This document shows positions 1 to 6,943 of a DNA stretch of 64,000 bases, one piece after another. This DNA is from Variovorax sp. PBL-H6 (GTDB taxonomy: Bacteria > Pseudomonadota > Gammaproteobacteria > Burkholderiales > Burkholderiaceae_C): positions 775,195 to 839,194 of the forward strand of contig NZ_LR594660.1 of NCBI RefSeq assembly GCF_901827155.1. Direction: 5' to 3'. The stretch's first letter is position 1, and every line of letters starts with the position of its first letter. The position numbers and the translations under genes are program-made. Under the pieces are notes generated by a model. It worked only from the letters and a program-made list of their open reading frames with translations. It made no database searches and was not told the DNA's origin.

Positions 1-67
1 GCAAGCGCGGCCGGACTGCTTGCAAGGCCTCCCCTATACGCCGTAGGCCAACTCACAACGCTACACC

Positions 68-655
68 ATGACCAAAAAGAAACCTTCCGCTCCCGTGACC
101 GCACCACGCAACGCCGCAGCCAAGCCTCCGAAGGCGCCGGAGCGCGCCAAGCCGACCACCCTCGAGCAGGCCCAGGAAATCCTCGCCCAGCGACGTAGCG
201 CGGTGGACGCAGCCATTGCTGCCACCTCGACGGCGCGAGCCGAAACGCAGGAGGCTACCAGCCTCCTTCGCGTTGCCGTGCGCGATGAGAAGTACGCAGA
301 GGCGGCACGGCTCAAGAACCTGCGCGATAACGGCGAGCAGGTCATCGGCCAGCTTCGCGCAACCGAAACTGCCGCTCGCACCGCGTTCGGTGAGGCGCTC
401 CAGGATGCAGAAAACCTGTTTTTTGCGGACCAAGGCGACTTCTCGGAGCAGGTGCGCCTCTGCCGCGTCGTCGTTGCCGACCCTGTGACCGGCGCGACCG
501 ACAGCGAGGTCTACACAGACTCCAGCGAGACCATCCAGCTGCGCCTCGGCGACGAGCGCAACCAGCAGTTCGAATCGGAGGCCTACCATGTCAGTGAATG
601 GGCCGCTCAGCACGGCTACTTCGTGAAGGTCTTCGAGACCAACGTTCGCGTCTGA
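68..655 (+). CDS. Hypothetical coiled-coil protein
   Basis: A 195-residue protein that I do not recognise. The N-terminal 30 residues are rich in Lys, Pro and Ala and probably disordered. Residues about 35-125 are Ala/Glu/Arg-rich and look like a long coiled coil. The C-terminal third is more globular. No signal peptide or membrane segment is visible. The ATG at 68 has no clear Shine-Dalgarno, which is common in this window. A TATACG box at 35-40 could be its -10 element. A strong terminator follows directly, so it is probably a single-gene unit whose upstream context is cut by the window edge. Confidence 0.6.
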   Translation: MTKKKPSAPVTAPRNAAAKPPKAPERAKPTTLEQAQEILAQRRSAVDAAIAATSTARAETQEATSLLRVAVRDEKYAEAARLKNLRDNGEQVIGQLRATETAARTAFGEALQDAENLFFADQGDFSEQVRLCRVVVADPVTGATDSEVYTDSSETIQLRLGDERNQQFESEAYHVSEWAAQHGYFVKVFETNVRV

Positions 656-662
656 CCATTCC

Positions 663-687
663 AGAGGACCTTCGGGTCCTCTTTTTC
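663..687 (+). terminator. Rho-independent terminator
   Basis: Perfect 8-bp stem (AGAGGACC/GGTCCTCT) with a TTCG tetraloop, followed by a T-tract. It ends the 68-655 gene. Confidence 0.9.
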
Positions 688-770
688 TTTCTCGTGTCAC
701 TACACCCTTTGGGTCCCTCGTAAGCCAACCAGCAGCGAGGACCCGTTCACCTCCTTCAAATGGACTCATC

Positions 771-1475
771 ATGAAACTGAAATCGTCTACCGAAACCATG
801 TTGACGCTCAACGTTGAGCTCAATGCCGCCGAAGGCGGCGAAGATGCGGCCCTCTTGGTCGAAGACCAAGCTCGCATTCTGTCGAACCACATCGTCCGCG
901 CCGGCGGGAAGGTTCATCACGTCTCCCGCGCCAAGGGCTGACTCAACCTCGAGGTTGTGGTCAGCGAAGCGCTCGCAGCAGACCTGAGCCTCGAAGCCGG
1001 CGGCCACCGCTGGCAACGTGTCCCGCCCACGGAAAGGCGCGGAAGGGTGCACAGTTCAACTGTCACCATTGCCGTTCGGCAAACGAGCAAGCTGGCCTTC
1101 GTTCTCGACGAGGCTGAGCTCGATGAGCGGTTTAAGCGCTCCACCGGACCAGGTGGCCAGCACCGGAACAAGTCCGACTGCTGCGTGGTCCTCACTCACC
1201 GCGCGACCGGCATCACCGTTACCGTCGATTCCCGCTCTCAGGCCGACAACCGGCGCGAGGCGCGGGTGGAAATGGCCCGGCGCTTGAAGCAGTTGTGGGA
1301 CTCCGGTCTGTCGGCCGCGGCCGCCTCGGACAAGCGGCGCCAGGTCGGCACCGGCCAACGCGGGGACAAAGTTCGCACATACAGCGCGCAGCACGGCATC
1401 GTCACTGACCACAGGACTGGGCGCAAGGCGCCACTGGAGGCAGTTCAGGCCGGCAGACTGGACTTGCTGAGGTAA
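771..1475 (+). CDS. Class-I release factor-like protein interrupted by an in-frame UGA
   Basis: The reading frame from ATG 771 codes for a peptide chain release factor-like protein of about 234 codons, broken by one in-frame TGA at 939-941 (codon 57). Both sides of the stop are in the same frame and both resemble RF1/RF2. Before it is the domain-2 segment with EGGEDAALLVED, matching the GGDEAALFAGDL region of RF1. After it come GGHRWQRV, a PPT tripeptide in the place of RF1's PAT (codons 85-87), and the catalytic GGQ (codons 128-130, bases 1152-1160). RF domain 1 is absent, as in short RF-like proteins. The stop is followed by C, the leakiest UGA context. Options are UGA readthrough, a nonsense mutation, a sequencing error, or translation of 957-1475 alone from GTG 957. 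No good ribosome binding site is visible for either start. Confidence 0.75.
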
Positions 1476-1520
1476 GTCGCCCATCGGGCCCAGCTAAAAC
1501 CACTTGCTTCACAGGGGACG

Positions 1521-1543
1521 GGCGCCGCCGCTTGGCGCCTTTT
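1521..1543 (+). terminator. Rho-independent terminator
   Basis: GGCGCC/GGCGCC stem around a 7-nt loop followed by TTTT. It lies after the release factor-like gene and just before the SecB-like gene. Confidence 0.7.
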
Positions 1544-1557
1544 CCCCTCAATCTGCG

Positions 1558-2001
1558 ATGACCCAGCCTACCCTGAACCTGCACGCCATCCTCACGCGTA
1601 CGTCCCGCCTTGAAACCAAGAAGCTTCCGCAGGAGGCCGTCGGAAAGTTCGAGTTCGACGTCAACATTGCGAACACCTGGCGCGCGCTTGCCGAAAAGAA
1701 CCGGTACGCCGCCTCGGTGGCGTTGACCCTGAAGGGGCGTGTCGAAGGCGCCGAGGTCCTGACGGGCGAGTACGTCGTCGAAGGCATCGTGGAAATCGTC
1801 GACCATGACGAGGCCTCGAAGCAACACATCCTGGCCATCTGGGTGCCCAACCAGCTCGTACCCTACATCCGGGAGCTCCTGTCCAGCTCGACGTCGCGCA
1901 GCGGCTTCCCGACCATCCTGCTGCCCCCTGTGGTGTTCCAGCCGCCGACCATCATCCCAGAGCGCGCTATGTTGCCTGGCTCGCCTAAGCAACTGCACTA
2001 A
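1558..2001 (+). CDS. SecB-like chaperone
   Basis: A 147-residue SecB-fold protein. The C-terminal part (about residues 100-130) reads like the SecB signature, with a Pro-Tyr-Ile-Arg-Glu helix, then a Gly-Phe-Pro turn and LLPPVVF, comparable to E. coli SecB's PYARE...GTFPQLNLAPVNF. SecB tetramers hold unfolded preproteins for SecA; SecB-like copies on mobile elements can instead serve particular clients or toxin-antitoxin pairs, but no toxin is recognisable next to this gene. ATG 1558 is preferred over an upstream in-frame start because a terminator hairpin separates them. A second SecB-like gene lies at 11889-12314. Confidence 0.7.
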   Translation: MTQPTLNLHAILTRTSRLETKKLPQEAVGKFEFDVNIANTWRALAEKNRYAASVALTLKGRVEGAEVLTGEYVVEGIVEIVDHDEASKQHILAIWVPNQLVPYIRELLSSSTSRSGFPTILLPPVVFQPPTIIPERAMLPGSPKQLH

Positions 2002-2016
2002 GCACTAACCCCTCTG

Positions 2017-2047
2017 AAGCCCCACGCGCCAAGCGGTGGGGCTTTCC
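2017..2047 (+). terminator. Rho-independent terminator
   Basis: AAGCCCCAC/GTGGGGCTT stem followed by T-rich sequence, directly after the SecB-like gene. Confidence 0.85.
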
Positions 2048-2137
2048 TGCTTGTGGCGCGGGCGCCAGCGTGCCGCTGCGGTGGACGACAGCGGGACGGG
2101 CTCAGATACTGCGTCGACCAGCCTGGAAGGAGGTCAC

Positions 2138-2569
2138 GTGGAGGACCTGATTGCGGCACTTCAAGTTCAGCATGCCGTCATCTTCGGCATTCCGTTGGCT
2201 TTCTACCTTTGCGGCGGCCTCGGGAAGACGCTGGCCCGAAACTCACGGGGATTGCTGGTCCGCCAGGACTGGTTCTTGGCGACAGACGCGCTACTGGCGA
2301 CAGTGGCGGCTTGCGTCGGCTTTTTGGGCGACGAAGTTATTAAGGCGCAGCGCGACGGCTGTACACAGGCGATGGCAAAGACCTTGGCCGCGCTGGCGGT
2401 CCTCGCCGCAGCTTCAATTCTCTTTTACCTCGGTATCCTGGCTGCGCATCGCCACCTGGAACACGAGGGTAGCGCGCGACAGCAGCGATGGGTCCTAGTG
2501 TTCGGCTGCAACGCGGTTGCAATTGCCCTTTCGGTGATTTTTCTAATCATGACGAAGTTTGGGAGCTGA
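2138..2569 (+). CDS. Four-TM membrane protein, unknown function
   Basis: A 143-residue, very hydrophobic protein with four predicted membrane helices (about residues 5-28, 46-66, 78-102, 116-138). I chose the GTG at 2138 because a near-perfect Shine-Dalgarno (AAGGAGGT) ends 4 bases upstream; the longer open frame to 2036 overlaps the previous terminator. The next gene starts 2 bases after the stop, so the two are probably translated together. No family recognised. Confidence 0.7.
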   Translation: MEDLIAALQVQHAVIFGIPLAFYLCGGLGKTLARNSRGLLVRQDWFLATDALLATVAACVGFLGDEVIKAQRDGCTQAMAKTLAALAVLAAASILFYLGILAAHRHLEHEGSARQQRWVLVFGCNAVAIALSVIFLIMTKFGS

Positions 2570-2570
2570 T

Positions 2571-3122
2571 GTGGCCACGACTGAAAGGGGCGCACCACAA
2601 GGCAAGCTCACACTCGCCCAGCTGAAAGCGGTTTTGAGCGCGACGGATTCATTGCGAGCCATCTCCGGGCTCACCGCGCTTCCAGACGAAGCGCGCACCA
2701 CTATCCAGTGGGCTCGCATGCATTTAATGCGGATGGCAGAGGACGCAACAGCCCCGAAGCCGAGCTTTTTGAACGAGGTGTTGATTCCTTGGGGGCCAAC
2801 CTTCTTCTTCGCTGCAATTGGCCTCGGCCTCCTGGGCTGGATGGTCCGGCTTAGCCTTGGCGCGGGTGAATTGGCTACCGTCCTCGCCTTTGGTCTAGGC
2901 GGCTTGCTGGCGGTCAGTGTGGCGGCCATTGCTGCCTTCAAAGCGACGGCACCAGAGCGGGTTGCACTGGAGGCCCCTGCACCACCTACCCCGCCACTGC
3001 AGTCCGTAGAGCCGATGGCGCCCCAAGTGGTATTCGGTGCCGAGCCCACGGGGTTTTGGGACGAGAAACCCTCAGCCCCCGTACCGTCCGGACCGTCGTC
3101 GCCCTCATCTGCCTCAAGCTGA
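2571..3122 (+). CDS. Two-TM membrane protein, unknown function
   Basis: A 183-residue protein with a cytosolic-looking N-terminal domain (1-70), two membrane helices (about 72-95 and 100-122) and a Pro/Ser-rich tail from about 135. GTG 2571 has GGGAG five bases upstream and sits 1 base after the upstream stop, so I prefer it to TTG 2559, which would overlap the upstream gene. It probably acts with the upstream four-TM protein. Function unknown. Confidence 0.65.
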   Translation: MATTERGAPQGKLTLAQLKAVLSATDSLRAISGLTALPDEARTTIQWARMHLMRMAEDATAPKPSFLNEVLIPWGPTFFFAAIGLGLLGWMVRLSLGAGELATVLAFGLGGLLAVSVAAIAAFKATAPERVALEAPAPPTPPLQSVEPMAPQVVFGAEPTGFWDEKPSAPVPSGPSSPSSASS

Positions 3123-3149
3123 AAAAGAGCCCCGCAAAGTGCGGGGCTC
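3121..3149 (-). terminator. Rho-independent terminator for the SLOG gene
   Basis: GAGCCCCGC/GCGGGGCTC stem. On the minus strand it is followed by a TTTTT run, so it terminates the minus-strand gene at 3160-3756. Confidence 0.85.
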
Positions 3150-3159
3150 GTGAATAGCG

Positions 3160-3756
3160 TCAGAACAGGCCGACCTGAACCGGCGAAGGTCGCTTGAACT
3201 CGGTCGGCACCTGGTAGTCGATGCCGGCCGAATGAAGCCAGACGTTCAAACGATGGCGACTGTCGTCGTTGCGCAGGTTGAAAACGGGAATGCCGCGGTC
3301 CGATGCGATGACGATGGCCGTGGCGGTTCCGCCGGTACCACGGTTTCGCGTCTTGCGCGACTCACAACCATCACGCGTCCAGCAAATCACAAGGTCCGTA
3401 GGCTCGTCGAGCTCTCGGCCGAGCACCTGGTACGCATTCCGGCTGTGCATCTTCTTGGGCCCTTGGCCCAGCGTGTCCCATGCGGGATGAACAGTCGACG
3501 CGAGGTGCATCGCATCGCTGTCGTCACCGCCATAGTGCGGCGAAGTACGGCCGTTGAAACCCTTCCAGGGCAGGAAGATGGTCATCGCGCCATCGACAGC
3601 GAAACATCCCTGCTCAAAGGCGTCGTCTGCGCCGTCGGCCCCGCCTGAACGGAGCGTCCAGCCCGCTTTTGCGAAAGCGACCCCGAGCTCTTCCATGAGC
3701 TGCAGGACCTCCGAGGGCGTCTCCCGTGAGCCGATGCCCGTATAGATTTTCCTCAA
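3160..3756 (-). CDS. SLOG-family Rossmann-fold nucleotide-binding protein
   Basis: About 198 residues. The start YTGIGSRETP and the later SGGADGAD are typical of SLOG/DprA/LOG-like Rossmann domains, which bind nucleotides or nucleotide-like ligands. The region near residue 130 (VICWTRDG) followed by GGTATAIVIASDRGIPVFNL matches the second half of this fold, where a Gly-Gly-Thr stretch faces the ligand. I favour TTG 3756 because GGAGGA lies 6 bases upstream; the longer ATG at 3783 would overlap the putative -10 box. It is divergent from the phosphatase gene and near a NADAR-like gene, a set of families tied to NAD/nucleotide metabolism. The exact ligand cannot be told. Confidence 0.65.
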   Translation of the reverse strand: MRKIYTGIGSRETPSEVLQLMEELGVAFAKAGWTLRSGGADGADDAFEQGCFAVDGAMTIFLPWKGFNGRTSPHYGGDDSDAMHLASTVHPAWDTLGQGPKKMHSRNAYQVLGRELDEPTDLVICWTRDGCESRKTRNRGTGGTATAIVIASDRGIPVFNLRNDDSRHRLNVWLHSAGIDYQVPTEFKRPSPVQVGLF

Positions 3757-3782
3757 ATGATTGTCCTCCGTGTGTGACACCA

Positions 3783-3804
3783 TTTATAGCGAGAAGCGGA
3801 CTAA
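3783..3804 (-). promoter_or_regulatory. Element-type promoter motif (variant)
   Basis: Minus strand TTAGT, 11 nt, TATAAA immediately upstream of the SLOG gene. A looser match to the TAAAC...TATACG motif seen throughout the window. Confidence 0.4.
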
Positions 3805-3864
3805 CGAAGCGCTAACAGCGCCGGCACTGCCCTCCACTCGCTACACCACATAGGAGGACACCCC

Positions 3865-4347
3865 ATGATTGAAGAACTGGTTTTTCTGTCGCTTGATGGC
3901 ATGAAGCGTGTGCGCCCTGCGCTTGACACCCTGGTCATCTCCATCCTTGACAGGTCGGAGGAATACGCCAGGCCCCCACTCGGTGGGTTTCGAAGCGTCC
4001 TTGTTCTCAATTTCGAGGACACGTACGAAGAGTTGAAGCTGGCTGCGCCCGGAGCTTGGCCAGACGAGCCAACACCAGAAGAGCACGCGCGCTTTTGCCA
4101 GGGGGCCGGCGAGCTGGTGCCAACGCTCACGGATGCGAAGCGAATCTTCGACTTCCTGACGCTGCACAGGTTCAGCGACGAGAAGTTGAAGCTGGTTGTG
4201 CACTGCCATGGCGGCATCAGCAGGTCCGCCGCGGTGGCCGAATGGATTTCGGTGAATCTTTGGCTACCGATTGCCAACGGTCGGAGTACCGAATACGCCA
4301 ACCTGCGCCTCATGCGCTTGCTGGACAAGGCCGCGGGTAAGCGGTAG
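3865..4347 (+). CDS. Tyrosine/dual-specificity phosphatase-like protein
   Basis: A 160-residue protein with the CX5R signature of cysteine phosphatases: His113, Cys114, Gly-Gly, Ile-Ser, Arg120, then Ser121. The upstream core strand VLVLNFEDT and the long helix after the P-loop fit a small dual-specificity/plant-and-fungi-type fold. An Asp general acid is not certain; Asp67 in the AWPDEP stretch is a candidate. A clear AGGAGG lies 8 bases before ATG 3865. A strong terminator follows. Its substrate is unknown; it could dephosphorylate proteins, inositol phosphates or RNA/nucleotide ends. Confidence 0.75.
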   Translation: MIEELVFLSLDGMKRVRPALDTLVISILDRSEEYARPPLGGFRSVLVLNFEDTYEELKLAAPGAWPDEPTPEEHARFCQGAGELVPTLTDAKRIFDFLTLHRFSDEKLKLVVHCHGGISRSAAVAEWISVNLWLPIANGRSTEYANLRLMRLLDKAAGKR

Positions 4348-4359
4348 CAGCTGCGATTC

Positions 4360-4386
4360 TCAAGAGCGCCTTCGGGCGCTCTTTTC
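4360..4386 (+). terminator. Rho-independent terminator
   Basis: Perfect AAGAGCGCC/GGCGCTCTT stem with TTCG loop and T-tract after the phosphatase gene. Confidence 0.9.
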
Positions 4387-4526
4387 CACGTGTGCCGTCG
4401 CAGCGCGGCAGCACACAATCCAGGAGCTCGGACCCGTAGGCGGCCGCGATTTTCGGCGAGCTGCCCGGGAAGGTGGCTGGCCCCTGAAACCTCGCAAAAG
4501 CGCGTCGAGGTTGTGGAATATGCGGA

Positions 4527-4545
4527 TAAAACCCGTGCGTACACG
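4527..4545 (+). promoter_or_regulatory. Element-type promoter upstream of tRNA
   Basis: TAAAAC, 7 nt, TACACG on the plus strand, 34 bases before the mature 5' end of the tRNA(CAU). It fits the recurring window motif, so the tRNA probably has its own promoter. Confidence 0.55.
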
Positions 4546-4578
4546 AAGTGTCGGAGACGCTTGAAGCCTCCAAGAATT

Positions 4579-4655
4579 CGCGGGATGGCGCAGTCGGTCA
4601 GCGCGCTGGGTTCATATCCCAGAGGTCAGAGGTTCGAGTCCTTTTCCCGCAACCA
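4579..4655 (+). tRNA. Initiator-like tRNA-fMet (anticodon CAU)
   Basis: A 77-nt cloverleaf with encoded CCA (4653-4655). The acceptor has an unpaired C1:A72, the hallmark of bacterial initiator tRNA. The anticodon stem (4606-4610 with 4618-4622) is CUGGG/CCCAG, so the three G:C pairs next to the loop needed for P-site initiation are present; the anticodon CAU is at 4613-4615. D-stem GCGC/GCGC, T-loop TTCGAGT. Unlike E. coli initiator tRNA the 11:24 pair is C:G rather than A:U. It has its own promoter-like motif and terminator, and no tRNA neighbours. Confidence 0.88.
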
Positions 4656-4659
4656 GCTC

Positions 4660-4692
4660 GGCCCCGCAGGCATTGCGCCTCACGGGGCCTTT
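4660..4692 (+). terminator. Terminator after tRNA
   Basis: GGCCCCG/CGGGGCC stem followed by TTTCT, 5 bases after the tRNA CCA end. Confidence 0.7.
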
Positions 4693-4766
4693 CTGTTGCC
4701 TCTGCGACCCCCGGGGTCCCTACACGCCTCATCAGGAACTCCAGGGCACCTCGCCCGAAACAGACC

Positions 4767-5210
4767 ATGACCAACCTGGCCCCTCCTCTCAACATCTTTT
4801 CCGGTGCGGAAATCCCCTTGGGCGCTGCCCTGACGAACCCAACGGAGCTGGCCCGTCAAAAGGGTGTACTCAAGCAGTCCTACCCCCTCCACTACAACGG
4901 CCGGCGTTTCCCTGATGCGGAGACGGCCTATCAGGTGTCAAAGCAGGTTGCCCCCGACCGGGACGAAATGATGGTTGAAATCATTGCAGCCAAATTTCGC
5001 CAGCACCCCGCCCTCGCTGCCGAGGTCGAAGCCCGCGGCGGCTCTGAGTGGCTCGCGACCTGTTCGCACTTCACCCAGGCCCGCAGCGAGGCTGCGCGAG
5101 CATGGGAAGGCGCAGGCCTCGAGTCGCGCTACATTCGCAACCTGGTCGCAGGCTTCCGCCGCTTCGAGGCGGGCTTGGACACGGCGCTAGGACAATCCAC
5201 GCTGTTTTGA
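4767..5210 (+). CDS. NADAR-like protein
   Basis: A 147-residue protein. Residues about 35-60 (SYPLHYNGRRFPDAE, then TAYQVSK) and the tail (RYIRNLVAGFRRFE) resemble the NADAR/YbiA-like family, whose members cleave N-glycosidic bonds of ADP-ribose-type or riboflavin-intermediate substrates. The match is by eye and partial, so the assignment is tentative. ATG 4767 is chosen because the longer open frame runs through the tRNA. The next small gene begins 19 bases downstream. The nearby SLOG gene makes a role in NAD/nucleotide chemistry plausible. Confidence 0.5.
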   Translation: MTNLAPPLNIFSGAEIPLGAALTNPTELARQKGVLKQSYPLHYNGRRFPDAETAYQVSKQVAPDRDEMMVEIIAAKFRQHPALAAEVEARGGSEWLATCSHFTQARSEAARAWEGAGLESRYIRNLVAGFRRFEAGLDTALGQSTLF

Positions 5211-5229
5211 CAGCTACTCACGCATCTTC

Positions 5230-5493
5230 ATGACAACATTGCAATTCGAAACCCAGGTCTCCGGCAGCCGGGACACGGTCTGGGTGAATGCCTCCGACGG
5301 CTCATGCGTTGCACGTTTCAGCAAGAAGTTCGGCATCGACGTTCACAACTCAGCCACCGCCCAGATGCAGGGAGCCAAGGAGTGCCTCATGTGCACCCAT
5401 GCGCCCGCCGGGGAGGATGAGTGGGAGCGCTTCCGGGCCGCAGTCTTGGAACACTACGGCGTGAAGGTCAGAAAGAACCTCCTTCGCTTCTGA
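5230..5493 (+). CDS. Small hypothetical protein
   Basis: An 87-residue soluble protein with no recognised domain. It carries a CLMCTH pair of cysteines (Cys54, Cys57 approximately) and a basic C-terminus. It starts 19 bases after the NADAR-like gene and is probably co-transcribed with it. No clear Shine-Dalgarno. Confidence 0.5.
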   Translation: MTTLQFETQVSGSRDTVWVNASDGSCVARFSKKFGIDVHNSATAQMQGAKECLMCTHAPAGEDEWERFRAAVLEHYGVKVRKNLLRF

Positions 5494-5584
5494 GCAACGA
5501 GCCTCCAGCTCCCCTGCCTCATTCAAGCCCTGGCTGCAATCGCCGGGGCTTTTCCATTTCGGAGGTTGAGGCGAGAAAAGAGCA

Positions 5585-5609
5585 GGGCGCCCCTTAGGGC
5601 GCCCCTTTT
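5585..5609. terminator. Bidirectional terminator
   Basis: Two copies of the self-complementary GGGCGCCC separated by 4 nt, with TTTT on the right and AAAAG on the left. It lies between the convergent genes ending at 5493 (+) and 5640 (-). Confidence 0.75.
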
Positions 5610-5639
5610 GAGCGTTCTCAGTCGCCCAGCGGCGCTGCC

Positions 5640-6701
5640 TCAGTTCACGGTCACTGCGATGGGAATCGTCACCTTGCCGACATTGGTCACGATGGACATG
5701 CTCGGGTTCACGGGGGCGACACCGGTCGTGTTCGTGTACGTGACCTTGAACCTGCAGCTGCCGCCAAAGCCAGTAAGCGCGGACGTGCAGGTGTAGTAGT
5801 CGAGAGCCCAGCCTGGCCCTGCCGGCAACGCCCAGGATTTGAAGGTGGCACCCATGCTGCCATCCGCGCGGAGGTCGACCGACGCGGTACCCGACGCCCC
5901 CAAAGCGAGGGGGCCGATAGCCACGGCTCCGCTCGTTACTCGAACCTGGCTGGCCAAAGGCGTCCCCTTGACAGGAATCGAGAAAAGCGAGCTCACCTGC
6001 AGGACGTCATTCCCCGGAAGGTCGCCTGCCGTGTACTTGACTCCGATGGTGCAGGAATGAGGCGCTGGGAGCACAGACCCGTTCGGTGGGCAAGTCCCTA
6101 GGGACGGGTCGAGCTCCCAGCCCTGATTGCCGTCCAGCATGGCAAGCGTCAAGGGCTGAGGCTTGCCGTTCGGCGGGTTGTGAATCTCCACGGTCGTAGA
6201 GAACGGGACACCGTAGAAGGTAGACGCCGTGTATGGCGAGCGAGTGGCCCAGATGTTCTGCCGGGTATCGGCCGTCACGGGAATATCGAGCGAGACCGCC
6301 GGGTCCTCCGCAGCGACCGACAACGTACCGGAGCGCGGACCGGTAAGGGTCGCGACGGGGGTATAGCTCACCGACACGTCACAGGAACTCTTCGCTGCGA
6401 GGGCTCCCCCAGCGCAGCCGGACAGCCCGAACTCACCTCCACCATTGACGGAGAGGCCCGTTACGGGGCTATCGCCTGTGTTTGACAGCGTCACGGTCCG
6501 CGTGTATGGGCCGGTGCCGCCGACCTCGATGCCGAAATCAATAGCGGCCAGGCTCGCTCTGAGGCTGGCGGGCGTGGTCGGCGACGCGACCGCCATGCCG
6601 CGGGTAGGGACGCGAAGCGTATACCTTGTCTGGGCAAAGGCCGGGGCAAGGACAGAAGCTCCAAGCAAAAGGGCAAATAGGGAACGGTTGAGGGATTTCA
6701 T
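5640..6701 (-). CDS. Secreted protein with ASH/choice-of-anchor-D-like domains
   Basis: A 353-residue exported protein. A clear Sec signal peptide ends in AFA-Q near residue 23. Two immunoglobulin-like repeats follow: the first (about 50-140) has FGIEVGGTG, TVTLSNTGDSPV and CDVSVSYTP, the pattern of choice-of-anchor D/ASH-type beta domains. Cys pairs in each repeat suggest disulfides. ATG 6701 is chosen because it starts the signal peptide; the longer frame adds an Arg-rich leader and crosses the promoter motif. Probably a periplasmic or surface protein; function unknown. Confidence 0.65.
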   Translation of the reverse strand: MKSLNRSLFALLLGASVLAPAFAQTRYTLRVPTRGMAVASPTTPASLRASLAAIDFGIEVGGTGPYTRTVTLSNTGDSPVTGLSVNGGGEFGLSGCAGGALAAKSSCDVSVSYTPVATLTGPRSGTLSVAAEDPAVSLDIPVTADTRQNIWATRSPYTASTFYGVPFSTTVEIHNPPNGKPQPLTLAMLDGNQGWELDPSLGTCPPNGSVLPAPHSCTIGVKYTAGDLPGNDVLQVSSLFSIPVKGTPLASQVRVTSGAVAIGPLALGASGTASVDLRADGSMGATFKSWALPAGPGWALDYYTCTSALTGFGGSCRFKVTYTNTTGVAPVNPSMSIVTNVGKVTIPIAVTVN

Positions 6702-6726
6702 TGTGGCATCCGGGAGGAACATGTTT

Positions 6727-6750
6727 GCACGTGTAGTAACGTGCGTTAAA
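6727..6750 (-). promoter_or_regulatory. Element-type promoter with overlapping inverted repeat
   Basis: Minus strand TTTAAC (6750-6745), 9 nt, TACACG (6735-6730), upstream of the secreted protein. The -10 box overlaps an inverted repeat GCACGT-6 nt-ACGTGC (6727-6744), a possible operator. Confidence 0.5.
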
Positions 6751-6943
6751 CGCCGCGCCGAACCATCTGAAAGGCGGGTTAGCCTGGACCGCTTCGAGTG
6801 CTGCACCTACGAGCTGTGGAACTCCGTCCCTCCGTTTGCACGCGGCGGCCTGAACAGCATCCAAGTCCGGCCGGCACCGGGGGCAAGGAATCTCCAACGC
6901 GAAAAATGCGCCGCCCAGACAGACTGGGCGGCGCGGAAGAATG

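Noticed and set aside
939..941. Selenocysteine at the UGA of the release factor-like gene
   Set aside because: No SECIS-like hairpin is evident just after it and release factors are not known selenoproteins; readthrough or mutation is simpler.
4548..4766. Extension of the NADAR-like frame upstream to 4548
   Set aside because: It runs through the tRNA and its terminator; ATG 4767 is the first sensible start.
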